Origin: Myxococcota bacterium
Lineage (GTDB): Bacteria > Myxococcota_A > UBA796 > CAJQPC01
DNA: 35,785 nt
Direction of reading: 5' to 3'
Assembly (NCBI GenBank): GCA_023150845.1
Contig: JAKLKD010000038.1
Coordinates: forward strand, 1-35,785
Shown here: one piece after another, positions 1 through 7,558 of the stretch
Position numbering within the stretch: position 1 is the first letter of the stretch
Layout of the letters: every line of letters starts with the position of its first letter
Made by a program: the position numbers and the translations under genes
The notes under the pieces: model-generated
Databases searched by the model: none
The model's input: only the letters and a program-made list of their open reading frames with translations
Told to the model about the DNA's origin: nothing

Positions 1-140
1 CCACATAGAGCCAGGGCCCGTCCTGGGCGAGGGCGATCACCTGGCCGGGGACAATCAAGAGGGCCTCCCAGCCCCGGGGCAGCGCGCCGACGGCGCTGAG
101 CCCCGCCTGACCGCCGACGAGCAGCCAGTCCTCGCCCGCC
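1..140. repeat. 140-bp direct repeat, left copy at window end
   Basis: Bases 1-140 are identical to 623-762. Identity stops at 141, where the right copy enters the second unit of a 33-bp tandem repeat. Because this copy is at the extreme window end and shifts the frame of the surrounding gene, an assembly-graph artefact is the likeliest explanation; a real partial duplication is possible. Confidence 0.85.
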
Positions 141-2030
141 CCCCTCCCCGAGGTTCACAAGATCCGCCTTCCCGGTGATCCCCAACGGCCGCGCCGAGCT
201 GCCGCCGAGCGCGACGACCGGCGCGTCAAACCGCCAGGTGCCGACGAGCTCCCCGCTGCCCCGGTGGAGCGCGCTCACCGCCCCGTCGCGCAGGGTGTAG
301 ATCCGGGAGTCCGTCGCGAACAAGGCGTCGGCGACGTGGCGCCCCGGCAGGTCAAAGCGCTCGCCGCCGCCACCGACGGCGATCACGCGCTCCCTGGCGG
401 CGACCCAGAGCACGCCGAGGCCGTCGGCGGACATCGCGCGCACCGGCTCCCGCACAGGCGCGGGCACGAGGCGGTCCTGGCCCAGATCGAGGCGGTAGAG
501 CCCCTTCGGGCCGCCGACCCACAGGCTGCCCCCGGAGAAGGCCGCGTGCTCCACCGCCGCGGGCAGGTCCCAGCGCCGCGGAGGGGACCGACGACCGGCC
601 CGCCAGACCCCGTCCTCGGTGACCACATAGAGCCAGGGCCCGTCCTGGGCGAGGGCGATCACCTGGCCGGGGACAATCAAGAGGGCCTCCCAGCCCCGGG
701 GCAGCGCGCCGACGGCGCTGAGCCCCGCCTGACCGCCGACGAGCAGCCAGTCCTCGCCCGCCTGACCGCCGACGAGCAGCCAGTCCTCGCCCGCCAAGAG
801 CGCCGTCGCGGCGAAGCCGACGGGCAGGCGCGGGCTCGGCCACACCACGGAGTGTTGGGTCGCCACCCGAAAGAGCGCGAGGCCCTCGGAGGTGCCCACC
901 CATAAGCTTCCCGGCGGCCCCAAGGCCAAGGCGAGCACGGAGCCCGGCGGCAGGCCCTCGGCGGCGCCCCAGGCGTGTTTGGGGCCGAGCTGGTCATCCA
1001 CGGCGATGAGCCCGGCGGCGCCCGCGGCGGCGAAGAGCGTCGTGCCCGCCCGGGCGAGGCTGTAGATCGCGCCCCCCGCCGGGCGCCAGATCGGCGTGAG
1101 CAGGCCCTGGCTGAAGTACAGCAGGCCCTCGGACTCCGTGGCGAGGGTGAGGCCCTCGGCGCCGACATCGAGGTCAATCACGGCGAGGCTGTCATCAAGC
1201 TCCGGCACCACGTCGCCGACGGGCAGGCGCATGAGCCCCAAGGTGCCCGCGTAGCCCTTGCCCTCGGCGCTGAGCGCCAACGAGAGCACCGGGGCGTCGT
1301 CAGTCACCGTCGTGACCGCCCCGGCGGCGTCGATGCGGGCCAGCCCCCCGTAGGTTCCGACCCAGGCCCCGCCTTGTCCATCGGGGGCCACCGCCGCCAC
1401 CCAGGGGTCCATGAGCCCATCCGCGGCGTCCCACACCCGGCGCACCCCGCCCGCGTCGGCCAAGACGAGGCCCGCCGAGGTGCCGATCCAGAGGCGCTCG
1501 CCGTCTGTGGCCACGCAGAGCACGAGCTCGGAGGGCAGGCCCTCGGCGCGGCCCCAGGTCCACACGGCCACGTCGCTGTGGCTCACCCGGGCGAGGCCGC
1601 CACCCCAGCCGCCGACCCAGGCCCCGGCCTCGTCCGAGGCGATGTCGGCGACTTCAGCGCCGCTGAGCCGCGCCGGGTCGGCGAGCTGCGCGAGGCGCAC
1701 AGGGCTCAGGGTGAACACCACGGGCACGGCCTCACTCACCGCGCCGTCCGCGCCGCGCAGGCGCACGCTGGCCCCGGCGGGCAGGCGTCGGAGGGTCACG
1801 CCGGGGACGGCGTCCTTGGCCGCGCGCTTAAACTCACCCGCGATGCCGACCTCGACCTCAATGGGCCCCACGAGCCCCTCATCCCACCACACCCGGACGT
1901 CCCGGGGGCCGTCAAGTCCCCCAAGCTCCTCCGGCGGCGAGGCGACGGCGCGCAGGTGCCCCGGCGTGAGCGGCTCCTGTGCCCAAGCGGTGACCCCCAG
2001 CGCCCACACCAGGATCAAGAGCGCGCTCAA
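1..2030 (-). CDS. Secreted Reg_prop beta-propeller protein (partial, runs off left edge)
   Basis: The reading frame opens with TTG at 2030, overlapping the stop of the DUF362 gene (TTGA), and stays open to base 1, about 676 codons. No ATG lies near the start. An N-terminal signal peptide is visible (hydrophobic run ending VTAWA-QE). The body carries many repeats of the two-component-regulator-propeller type, for example LWIGTSAGLVLAD, AWVGTYGGLARID, LWVGTSEGLALFR and LWVGGPKGLYRLD. These repeats form seven-bladed propellers, usually the periplasmic sensor part of hybrid histidine kinases. No kinase is visible, but the C-terminus is missing. At base 140 the frame enters a copy of its own upstream DNA in a different frame, so residues beyond that point are probably not authentic. 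An 11-residue tandem duplication (GEDWLLVGGQA twice) lies at 727-792. It is the last gene of a minus-strand operon after the glycosyltransferase and DUF362 genes. Confidence 0.75.
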   Translation of the reverse strand, partial: MSALLILVWALGVTAWAQEPLTPGHLRAVASPPEELGGLDGPRDVRVWWDEGLVGPIEVEVGIAGEFKRAAKDAVPGVTLRRLPAGASVRLRGADGAVSEAVPVVFTLSPVRLAQLADPARLSGAEVADIASDEAGAWVGGWGGGLARVSHSDVAVWTWGRAEGLPSELVLCVATDGERLWIGTSAGLVLADAGGVRRVWDAADGLMDPWVAAVAPDGQGGAWVGTYGGLARIDAAGAVTTVTDDAPVLSLALSAEGKGYAGTLGLMRLPVGDVVPELDDSLAVIDLDVGAEGLTLATESEGLLYFSQGLLTPIWRPAGGAIYSLARAGTTLFAAAGAAGLIAVDDQLGPKHAWGAAEGLPPGSVLALALGPPGSLWVGTSEGLALFRVATQHSVVWPSPRLPVGFAATALLAGEDWLLVGGQAGEDWLLVGGQAGLSAVGALPRGWEALLIVPGQVIALAQDGPWLYVVTEDGVWRAGRRSPPRRWDLPAAVEHAAFSGGSLWVGGPKGLYRLDLGQDRLVPAPVREPVRAMSADGLGVLWVAARERVIAVGGGGERFDLPGRHVADALFATDSRIYTLRDGAVSALHRGSGELVGTWRFDAPVVALGGSSARPLGITGKADLVNLGEGGGRGLAARRRSGGAQRRRRAAPGLGGPLDCPRPGDRPRPGRALALC
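623..762. repeat. 140-bp direct repeat, right (in-frame) copy
   Basis: This is the second copy of the sequence at 1-140. Here the propeller gene is read in its normal frame through the repeat (GEDWLLVGGQ followed by LSAVGALPRGW), so this is taken as the authentic locus. Confidence 0.85.
727..792. repeat. 33-bp tandem repeat, two units
   Basis: Units 727-759 and 760-792 are identical. They are in frame with the propeller gene and duplicate 11 residues (GEDWLLVGGQA). The repeat sits exactly where the 140-bp end repeat stops matching. Confidence 0.85.
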
Positions 2031-3268
2031 ATCGTCTCCACGATGGACTTGTAGCGCCCGACCTGGCGCATGAGGTGGTTGAGCTGCCCGGTGAGCGAGA
2101 TCGCCTCCTTCGGGCAGACCCACCAGCAGTACAGACACATCACGCAGTCCGGCGAGCGCGGCGAGGCGCCGATCTGCGCCAGCGGCAAGAAGGTCGGGCA
2201 GAAGTCTTCACAACGGCGGCAGTCCCCGCAGCGCGCGGCGTCTCGGGAGAGCTCGGTGATCGTGTCGTCTACGCGGTCATAGACGTCCTGGATGATCCGC
2301 AGGCGGTACGCGGCCTCGCTCACCGCGGGCTTCTCTACCAGGGGGCGCACGGCGAGCTTGAGCCACATGAGGCTCGGCGCTTCAGAGAGCTCGGCGAGCT
2401 TGGAGCGGGGCGGCGCGCGCTTGATGGGCCGCACGACGGCGACCTTCTCGGCGATCTCGTCGGCGTCTTCGGGGCCGAACCAGCCCGCGCGCTCGGCGTG
2501 CACGAGGTAGGGCACGTCCCGCCAGGGCAGGTCCACGAGGCGACAGGCGACGAGGTCGTTGAGCGCGGCGTCGTCTGAGGCCATGATGCGCCCCAGCCGA
2601 AAGGGCTCCCCGTCGCCGGGGCCGTTGCCCTCCATGCCGATGAGGCCGTCCACGATGATCAGGTGAGGCACGACGGCCTCGTTGATCGCGAAGATGTTGT
2701 GGCCGAGGTCCATGTGCATGTGGCGCTTCTGCTGGCCTTGGCAGATGCCCACCCAGTTCTTCATCGCGCAGGAGAGCGTCGCCTCGCAGTGGGTCTTCAC
2801 CTTCGGGACGGAGATGAGCAGCTCGGCCTCGATGACCGGCGTGGCCACGAGCGGCCGGGCCCCCGCGTGGAGCGCGATGGGCACGCCGGGCTGGCGGTTG
2901 AGGTCCAAGACCTTCACGCCGTAGCGCTCGGCCAAGGCGCTCACCCGCAGGCGGCGCATGGTGTTGATGTCGCGGCGGTCCACGCCGACGTTGGAGCCGT
3001 CCGCCACGGTGAGGTCGCGGTAGCCCCGGTTGAGCAGCCCCTCGATGAGGCAGGCGAGCACCCGCAGGTCGGCGGAGTTGCCCGTCAGCGCCATGAGGTC
3101 GTTGTTGAGGTTCGGCTTGATGAGCACGCGGGCGGCGCGGTCCTCGGGCAGCTTGTGCGCCCAGGACGTGAGGATGGCCTCGATCGTGTCCTTCACCTCA
3201 CGGTTGGTGAACGCCGAGTAGACCTCGACCACCCCCCGCTTGAGCGTATGTCGTTGAGCCGGTTGCAT
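2027..3268 (-). CDS. DUF362 domain protein with C-terminal 2x[4Fe-4S] ferredoxin domain
   Basis: The 413-residue product matches the DUF362 family in its N-terminal ~300 residues (IKPNLNND near residue 50, VADGSNVG, PKVKTHCEATLSCAMKNWVG). A bacterial ferredoxin domain follows with two complete cluster motifs: CGDCRRCEDFCP (Cys347/350/353/357) and CVMCLYCWWVCP (Cys375/378/381/385). No signal peptide is seen, so it is probably cytoplasmic. DUF362 proteins have no firmly established reaction; the two clusters suggest electron transfer. The gene starts 26 bases after the glycosyltransferase stop, and its own stop overlaps the TTG of the propeller gene, so the three are probably co-transcribed. 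Identification of the family is firm; function is not. Confidence 0.9.
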   Translation of the reverse strand: MQPAQRHTLKRGVVEVYSAFTNREVKDTIEAILTSWAHKLPEDRAARVLIKPNLNNDLMALTGNSADLRVLACLIEGLLNRGYRDLTVADGSNVGVDRRDINTMRRLRVSALAERYGVKVLDLNRQPGVPIALHAGARPLVATPVIEAELLISVPKVKTHCEATLSCAMKNWVGICQGQQKRHMHMDLGHNIFAINEAVVPHLIIVDGLIGMEGNGPGDGEPFRLGRIMASDDAALNDLVACRLVDLPWRDVPYLVHAERAGWFGPEDADEIAEKVAVVRPIKRAPPRSKLAELSEAPSLMWLKLAVRPLVEKPAVSEAAYRLRIIQDVYDRVDDTITELSRDAARCGDCRRCEDFCPTFLPLAQIGASPRSPDCVMCLYCWWVCPKEAISLTGQLNHLMRQVGRYKSIVETI

Positions 3269-3278
3269 ACCTCAGCTT

Positions 3279-3295
3279 AGCCCGGTTCTCGGGCT
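3279..3295 (-). other. Short intercistronic hairpin
   Basis: AGCCCG / CGGGCT form a perfect 6-bp stem with a 5-base loop between the glycosyltransferase stop and the DUF362 start. There is no T-run after it on either strand, so it is not a normal intrinsic terminator. It may affect translation or mRNA processing between the two genes. Confidence 0.3.
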
Positions 3296-4353
3296 CATCG
3301 CAGGCTCGAGAGCAGCGCCTCATACCGCGCCCACACAGCGCCCCAATCGTAGCGGGCCTCGACGAGGCGCCGCCCCTCCGCGCCGATCGACGCCGCCAAG
3401 GCCGGATCCTCCATCAGCCGCCGCATCGCCGACCGCATCGCCTCGACGTCCCCTTGGGGCACAGGCAGGCCGATCCCGCCCGTCGCCTCACGGATCGCCG
3501 GTTGATCCGACCAGATCACCGGCTTTCCGCAGGCCATCGCCTCGATCGCCGTGTAGCCGAAGCCCTCCCGCATGAGCGTCGGGAACAAGGCCACGTCGGC
3601 CTGCTGCACATAGGGCGCGATGTCGGCGACGTCGGTGAGCAGCTCCACGGGTTGCCCCCAAGACTGCAGCTTGAGCTGGTCCACAAAGATGGGGTCGTCC
3701 GCCGCGCCGACGAGGGTGAGCCGCGCCCGGGCCTTGAGCGGCGCCGGGAGGCGGGCCAAGGCGTCCAAGGCGAGGTGTTGGCCTTTGCTCGGCAGCATAC
3801 GACCGGCGTAGACAAAACGCACGAGGCCGTCGTCGGGACGGGCGAAGGGCTTAAAACGCTCCAGATCGACGCCGTTCTGGATGACCGTGATCTTGTTCGC
3901 CGGGACGCCGACCTCGACGAGGTGCGCCCGGGTGGCGTCGGACACCGCGACGACCTGGGCCAAGGCCCGGCTCTTGAGCGCGTAGAAGAGCTCCCGGGCC
4001 CGCACGCCGAGGCTGCGGCTGGCGACGCCGAAGTTGAGGTCGTGCACGATACACACCGTCGGGGCGCCGATGGCCGGGGCCTCGATGGAGTTCGCCAGGC
4101 AGACCTCGGGCTTAAATCGCCGGGCCTCACGCCGGGCCGCCCACCACATCCGGCCCCAGGCCGCGGCGCCGTCAAGGCCGCGAAGATCGACGGCGACGGC
4201 GTCTTCAGGCACCAGGTCCCGATCGCGGCGGAACCCGACGACGAGGCGCACGTCGTGGCGGCGGCGGGCGCGCTCGACCAAGCTCTGAAACACCGTCTCC
4301 GTGCCGGATCGGACGTCCGGCGGGAAACGGCGCGCGACCATCATGAGCTTCAT
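3295..4353 (-). CDS. Glycosyltransferase family 4 (GT-B fold)
   Basis: The open frame extends to 4443, but the ATG at 4353 (MKLMMVARRFPPD) is chosen: it begins the first Rossmann strand, and the upstream 30 residues look like noncoding sequence. The resulting 352-residue length suits GT4 enzymes. The N-terminal domain has the GTETVFQSLVERA segment, the middle has IQNGVDLERF and YAGRMLPSKGQ, and the donor-binding domain has EGFGYTAIEAMACGKPV with the EX7E pair Glu263/Glu271. GT4 enzymes transfer sugars from nucleotide donors with retention; the acceptor here (lipid, glycan or protein) cannot be told from sequence. No glycan-biosynthesis neighbours are present. It is the first gene of the minus-strand operon with the DUF362 and propeller genes. 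Confidence 0.9.
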   Translation of the reverse strand: MKLMMVARRFPPDVRSGTETVFQSLVERARRRHDVRLVVGFRRDRDLVPEDAVAVDLRGLDGAAAWGRMWWAARREARRFKPEVCLANSIEAPAIGAPTVCIVHDLNFGVASRSLGVRARELFYALKSRALAQVVAVSDATRAHLVEVGVPANKITVIQNGVDLERFKPFARPDDGLVRFVYAGRMLPSKGQHLALDALARLPAPLKARARLTLVGAADDPIFVDQLKLQSWGQPVELLTDVADIAPYVQQADVALFPTLMREGFGYTAIEAMACGKPVIWSDQPAIREATGGIGLPVPQGDVEAMRSAMRRLMEDPALAASIGAEGRRLVEARYDWGAVWARYEALLSSLR

Positions 4354-4451
4354 GGCAAACGCTGCGTCATGGCGGGGATGACTCGGTGAGACCGGGTGTA
4401 GAGTAAACCAGAAGGCGCCGCCCCGCGACCCGCGCCGCCCCATGGAGCCCG

Positions 4452-5165
4452 ATGCGCCCCCTCCTCCTCACGCTCTGCTGCCTGCTGAGCCCCCTGGGCC
4501 TCGCCCAAGACTCGGGCCCACCCCAGACCGCCGGGGAGCTCGCCCGTTACCCCAACGCGCCGTCCGCCACCGCCGCGCAGAAGGTGTGGATCGACACGGT
4601 CATCAAGCAGAACTACGACCGGGTGAACGCCTGCCACAAGGAGGCGCTCAAGCGGGATCCCCGCCAGGTCGCCTTCTACAACGTCATGCTCCAGCTCGGC
4701 GGCGACGGGATCGTGCGCTGGGGGGAGATCAAGGCGACCACCTCAGGGGACCCGCTCCTTGACGAGTGTGTGCTCAACGCGCTCAAGACCATGGACTACA
4801 GCCGCGCCGACACCCACGACCCCTTCGTCGTGGCGCACACCATGGTGCTCACGCCCATGGACTACCCCCACGAGCCCGCCCTGATGAAGAAGAACCGGGC
4901 CTCGGTGGAGGCCTGTTACGCCGAGGCCCAGGCCCGTGTGGCCCCAACAGACCTGCGCGGCGTGCTCTCCGTGCGGTTTGTCACCCGGGAGGGCAAGGTG
5001 GTCGCGCCGGAGCTCCTCCTCGACACGAGCGGCGAGGCCGGGCTCGGCCCCTGCGTCTTGGCGGCGATGGACGGCTGGCGCGTCGAGAGGGGCCTCAGCG
5101 GCCGCTACCAGGTCGTCATGCGCCTCACCCCGGAGAAGGGCCTGACGCTTTACCTCCAGCCCTGA
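4452..5165 (+). CDS. Secreted AgmX/PglI-like (TonB-C-like) protein with two repeats
   Basis: This 237-residue protein has a clear signal peptide (MRPLLLTLCCLLSPLGLAQ). Two related halves follow, each with a pair of cysteines in similar settings: ACHKEAL with ECVLNALKTM, then ACYAEAQ with PCVLAAMDGW. Each half also has a beta-rich segment of the type LxVRFxxREGKVVAPE. This is the layout of the AgmX/PglI C-terminal family common in myxobacteria, where it occurs in gliding-motility and envelope proteins. An in-frame GGAG about five bases upstream supports the ATG at 4452. It is divergent from the glycosyltransferase and converges on rsgA, with a 7-bp gap between the two stops. A specific role cannot be assigned. 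Confidence 0.7.
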   Translation: MRPLLLTLCCLLSPLGLAQDSGPPQTAGELARYPNAPSATAAQKVWIDTVIKQNYDRVNACHKEALKRDPRQVAFYNVMLQLGGDGIVRWGEIKATTSGDPLLDECVLNALKTMDYSRADTHDPFVVAHTMVLTPMDYPHEPALMKKNRASVEACYAEAQARVAPTDLRGVLSVRFVTREGKVVAPELLLDTSGEAGLGPCVLAAMDGWRVERGLSGRYQVVMRLTPEKGLTLYLQP

Positions 5166-5172
5166 GCCGCGC

Positions 5173-6357
5173 TCAGCCCTGCTCGGCCAACAAGGAGCGG
5201 GCGATGCGCTGGTACCCCAAGAGCCGGGGCGCGGAGAGCCGCCCCTCCGCCGCCGCGCGCCGCACGCCGCAGTCGGCCTCGCCCTCGTCGAGGTGTCGGC
5301 AGTCGCCGTAGCGGCAGTCTGGCGCGAGCTCGGCCACGTCGGGGAAGGCCTCGTTGAGCTCGTCTAAGCCCACCCGCCACAGCCCAAAGGCGCGCACGCC
5401 GGGGGTGTCGATGATCCGGCCGCCGTCGGCGAGGCGGTAGAGCGTCGAGCGTGTCGTGGTGTGGCGGCCCTTGCCGACGGCCTCGCTCACCTCGCCGGTC
5501 TGGGCGGCCAAGGTCGGCTCCAGGGCGTTGAGCAAGGACGACTTGCCCACCCCCGACGCCCCGACGAGCACACAGAGCGCGCCGCCCAAGGAGCGCCGCA
5601 GAGCGTCCAAACCTTCACCCGTCGACGCCGAGACCCGGTGAACGGCGACCTGCAGGGCCTCATAAGGCGCGAGCAGCTCGTCGAGCTCCACACGCCGGGC
5701 CGCGTCCGCGAGGTCGAGCTTGTTCACGACGACGGTGAGCGCCACCCCGCCGCGACGGGCGGCGACGAGCAGGCGGTCGAGGAGGCCCACACGCAGGGGC
5801 GGCGTCGTGGCGGCGACGACGGCGACCACCCGATCGACGTTCGCCGCGATCACACGCTCCTTGAGCGGATCCTGCGGATCGGGCCGGGAGAGGCGGGACC
5901 GCCGAGGGGCGACTCGCTGCAGCTCCCAGCGGTCTTCAGCCCGGCGGACGAGGGTGACCTCATCCCCCACGGCGATGAGCGTCGCCTGCTCCGCGAGCAG
6001 CCGAGGGGCGATGGCCGCGAGGATCGTCTCTTCGCCGACGAGAACCTCCGCCGCGCCTCGGGCGGCGCTGAGCACCACGCCCTGGCGCTCGTCCTCATGC
6101 GCGGCGGCCTCGTCGTCTTCTGCCGGGGCCTCGGCGGGCTCACCCGCGCCATCTTGCAGGAGCGCCCACAACATCCACTCGTGCAGGGCGTCGTCTGGCT
6201 GAGGACCGGCGCGCCGGAACCCCTTGCGCCGCTGCGCCCTCACCTCGGCCCGGGCCTCACGCTGAAGCGTCGCCGCGCGCTGGCTGAGCCGACGCCGGGC
6301 CTTTGGGTCAAGCGCCGCCAGGGTCGCCTCAAGGCGGGTTCGTGTCGCGCCGTTCAT
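5173..6357 (-). CDS. rsgA: Ribosome small-subunit-dependent GTPase RsgA (YjeQ)
   Basis: RsgA is a circularly permuted GTPase that checks late 30S subunit maturation. The permuted motif order is visible: NKLD (G4, residues 212-215) precedes the P-loop GASGVGKS (266-273), then GRHTTT (297-302) and DTPG (317-320). The C-terminal zinc knuckle has Cys348, Cys353, His355 and Cys363. An OB-fold region lies at about 90-150. The protein is 394 residues, longer than the usual 290-350, because of an N-terminal extension of about 90 residues. This extension is rich in Arg and Ala, then acidic (AEDDEAAAHEDE). The extension has no earlier alternative start but could be an over-called start, since GTG codons occur further in. 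The GTPase core identification is very firm. Confidence 0.95.
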   Translation of the reverse strand: MNGATRTRLEATLAALDPKARRRLSQRAATLQREARAEVRAQRRKGFRRAGPQPDDALHEWMLWALLQDGAGEPAEAPAEDDEAAAHEDERQGVVLSAARGAAEVLVGEETILAAIAPRLLAEQATLIAVGDEVTLVRRAEDRWELQRVAPRRSRLSRPDPQDPLKERVIAANVDRVVAVVAATTPPLRVGLLDRLLVAARRGGVALTVVVNKLDLADAARRVELDELLAPYEALQVAVHRVSASTGEGLDALRRSLGGALCVLVGASGVGKSSLLNALEPTLAAQTGEVSEAVGKGRHTTTRSTLYRLADGGRIIDTPGVRAFGLWRVGLDELNEAFPDVAELAPDCRYGDCRHLDEGEADCGVRRAAAEGRLSAPRLLGYQRIARSLLAEQG

Positions 6358-6409
6358 GCCCCGCGAGTAACCCGGTGTGGCATCGCCCGAAAGCGGCGAC
6401 GCGACGTGC

Positions 6410-6415
6410 TAAAGT
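6410..6415 (+). promoter_or_regulatory. Candidate -10 box (TAAAGT) for the membrane-protein gene
   Basis: GCTAAAGT lies 31 bases before the GTG start at 6447, in the divergent rsgA/membrane-protein spacer. It resembles the GCTACACT boxes upstream of the genes at 7559 and 19129. No convincing -35 is seen. Confidence 0.3.
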
Positions 6416-6446
6416 CTAGGCCCTCAATCTCGCGCTGGAGCCCGCC

Positions 6447-7460
6447 GTGGAGTTTAACGAGGCCTTTGATCCTTACCGCGCCATTCGCCACGGCTGGGCG
6501 GCGCTCAAGCTCGCGCCGTTTCCGCTCTTTTTGGGCGCGCTCGGCATGTGGGGCACCGCGGGCGGCGGCGGCGGTGGCGGCGGGGATGACATCGCCCGCG
6601 CCATCATGGAGCTGCAAAACGGCGACGGCGGCGGCGGCGACGCGCCGAGCTACGACAACTTCGACGACTGGGGCGACCGCCTGGAGCCCATTCGGACCTC
6701 CCTGGCGGGCGCGCTGAACGACCTCGTGGGCCGGGTGCAGGACATGCCCCCGGAGCTCGAGGAGCTCATGAAGGAGTTCGGCTCCGGGGCGGAGCTCGGC
6801 GTGGTCGCGGGGATCGTCGCCGCGTTCTTGGCCTTCACCCTGTTCTGCGGCGGCATCATGATGGTGATCCGCAGCTTCATCCACGTCGGCTACCTGCGCC
6901 TCCACGAGCAGGTCGTGCGTGAGGGCGTAGGCGACTTCGGCCCCCTCTTCTCTGGGGCGGATCTGCTGCTGCCGATGGTGCTGTGGAAGCTCCTCAAGAC
7001 CGCGATCGGCTTCGGCGTCGTCATGGTCGCCGCGTCGCCGGGCCTCGCCGTCGGGATCGCCGGGGTCATGCAAGGAAAGACGAGCTTCGCCATCGCTGGC
7101 GGCGTGCTCGCGATCCTCCTCATGCTGCCGGTGTCGATCTACGTCAGCCTGGGCCTCTCTTTGGGCGCGCACTGCCTGGTGCTGGAGCGCCTCACGCCCA
7201 TTCAGGCCTTGGAGCGCTCCTGGGGCATCGCCTCCGGGCGGCGTTTTGACCTCTTCGTCTTCCTCTTCGCCCAGGCCCTTGTGAACTTCGGCGCGGCGAT
7301 CGTCGGGCTCTTGGCCTGCTGCATCGGCGTGGTCGTCACGGTGCCCGTCGGCATGGCGACGGTGGACGTCGCGATGACCGAGGCGTTCTTGCTCTTCACC
7401 TCGGATCAGGCCACACGCGACAGCTTCAAGCTCCCCACCCTCGCTGAAGAGATGCTCTGA
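6447..7460 (+). CDS. Multi-pass membrane protein with Gly-rich loop
   Basis: The protein has 337 residues, starting at GTG 6447 with GGAG seven bases upstream. Its N-terminus (FDPYRAIRHGWAALKLAP) resembles families in which an amphipathic helix precedes several membrane helices, such as the DUF975 and GlpQ-membrane-domain type. After the first hydrophobic segment comes an unusual loop with eight consecutive glycines and a second Gly/Asp-rich stretch (residues about 37-75). Membrane segments follow at roughly 107-130, 170-195, 205-240 and 265-300. The motif LTPIQALERSWGIASGRRF near residue 255 is typical of those families. The function is unknown. It is divergent from rsgA and upstream of, but not overlapping, the lipoprotein gene at 7559. 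Confidence 0.75.
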   Translation: MEFNEAFDPYRAIRHGWAALKLAPFPLFLGALGMWGTAGGGGGGGGDDIARAIMELQNGDGGGGDAPSYDNFDDWGDRLEPIRTSLAGALNDLVGRVQDMPPELEELMKEFGSGAELGVVAGIVAAFLAFTLFCGGIMMVIRSFIHVGYLRLHEQVVREGVGDFGPLFSGADLLLPMVLWKLLKTAIGFGVVMVAASPGLAVGIAGVMQGKTSFAIAGGVLAILLMLPVSIYVSLGLSLGAHCLVLERLTPIQALERSWGIASGRRFDLFVFLFAQALVNFGAAIVGLLACCIGVVVTVPVGMATVDVAMTEAFLLFTSDQATRDSFKLPTLAEEML

Positions 7461-7494
7461 GCGTCCTCTTCGACGTTGGCGAGCCGCCGTCCGC

Positions 7495-7524
7495 TGGCGA
7501 ACCGCACCCCACTGCCGCTACACT
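7495..7524 (+). promoter_or_regulatory. Candidate promoter with TACACT -10 box
   Basis: TACACT (7519-7524) lies 34 bases before the ATG at 7559 inside the ten-base string GCTACACTGG, which occurs again at 19114-19123. A weak -35 (TGGCGA, 7495-7500) is 18 bases upstream. A GGAG ribosome site lies 11 bases before the ATG. Confidence 0.4.
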
Positions 7525-7558
7525 GGGACCTTCAGCACCTCCCTGGAGATTCACTCCT

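Noticed and set aside
264-905. Plus-strand 213-codon ORF opposite the propeller gene
   Set aside because: Its composition is Arg/Gly/Pro/Ala-rich with no domain; the minus-strand frame has signal peptide and propeller repeats. It is a high-GC shadow.
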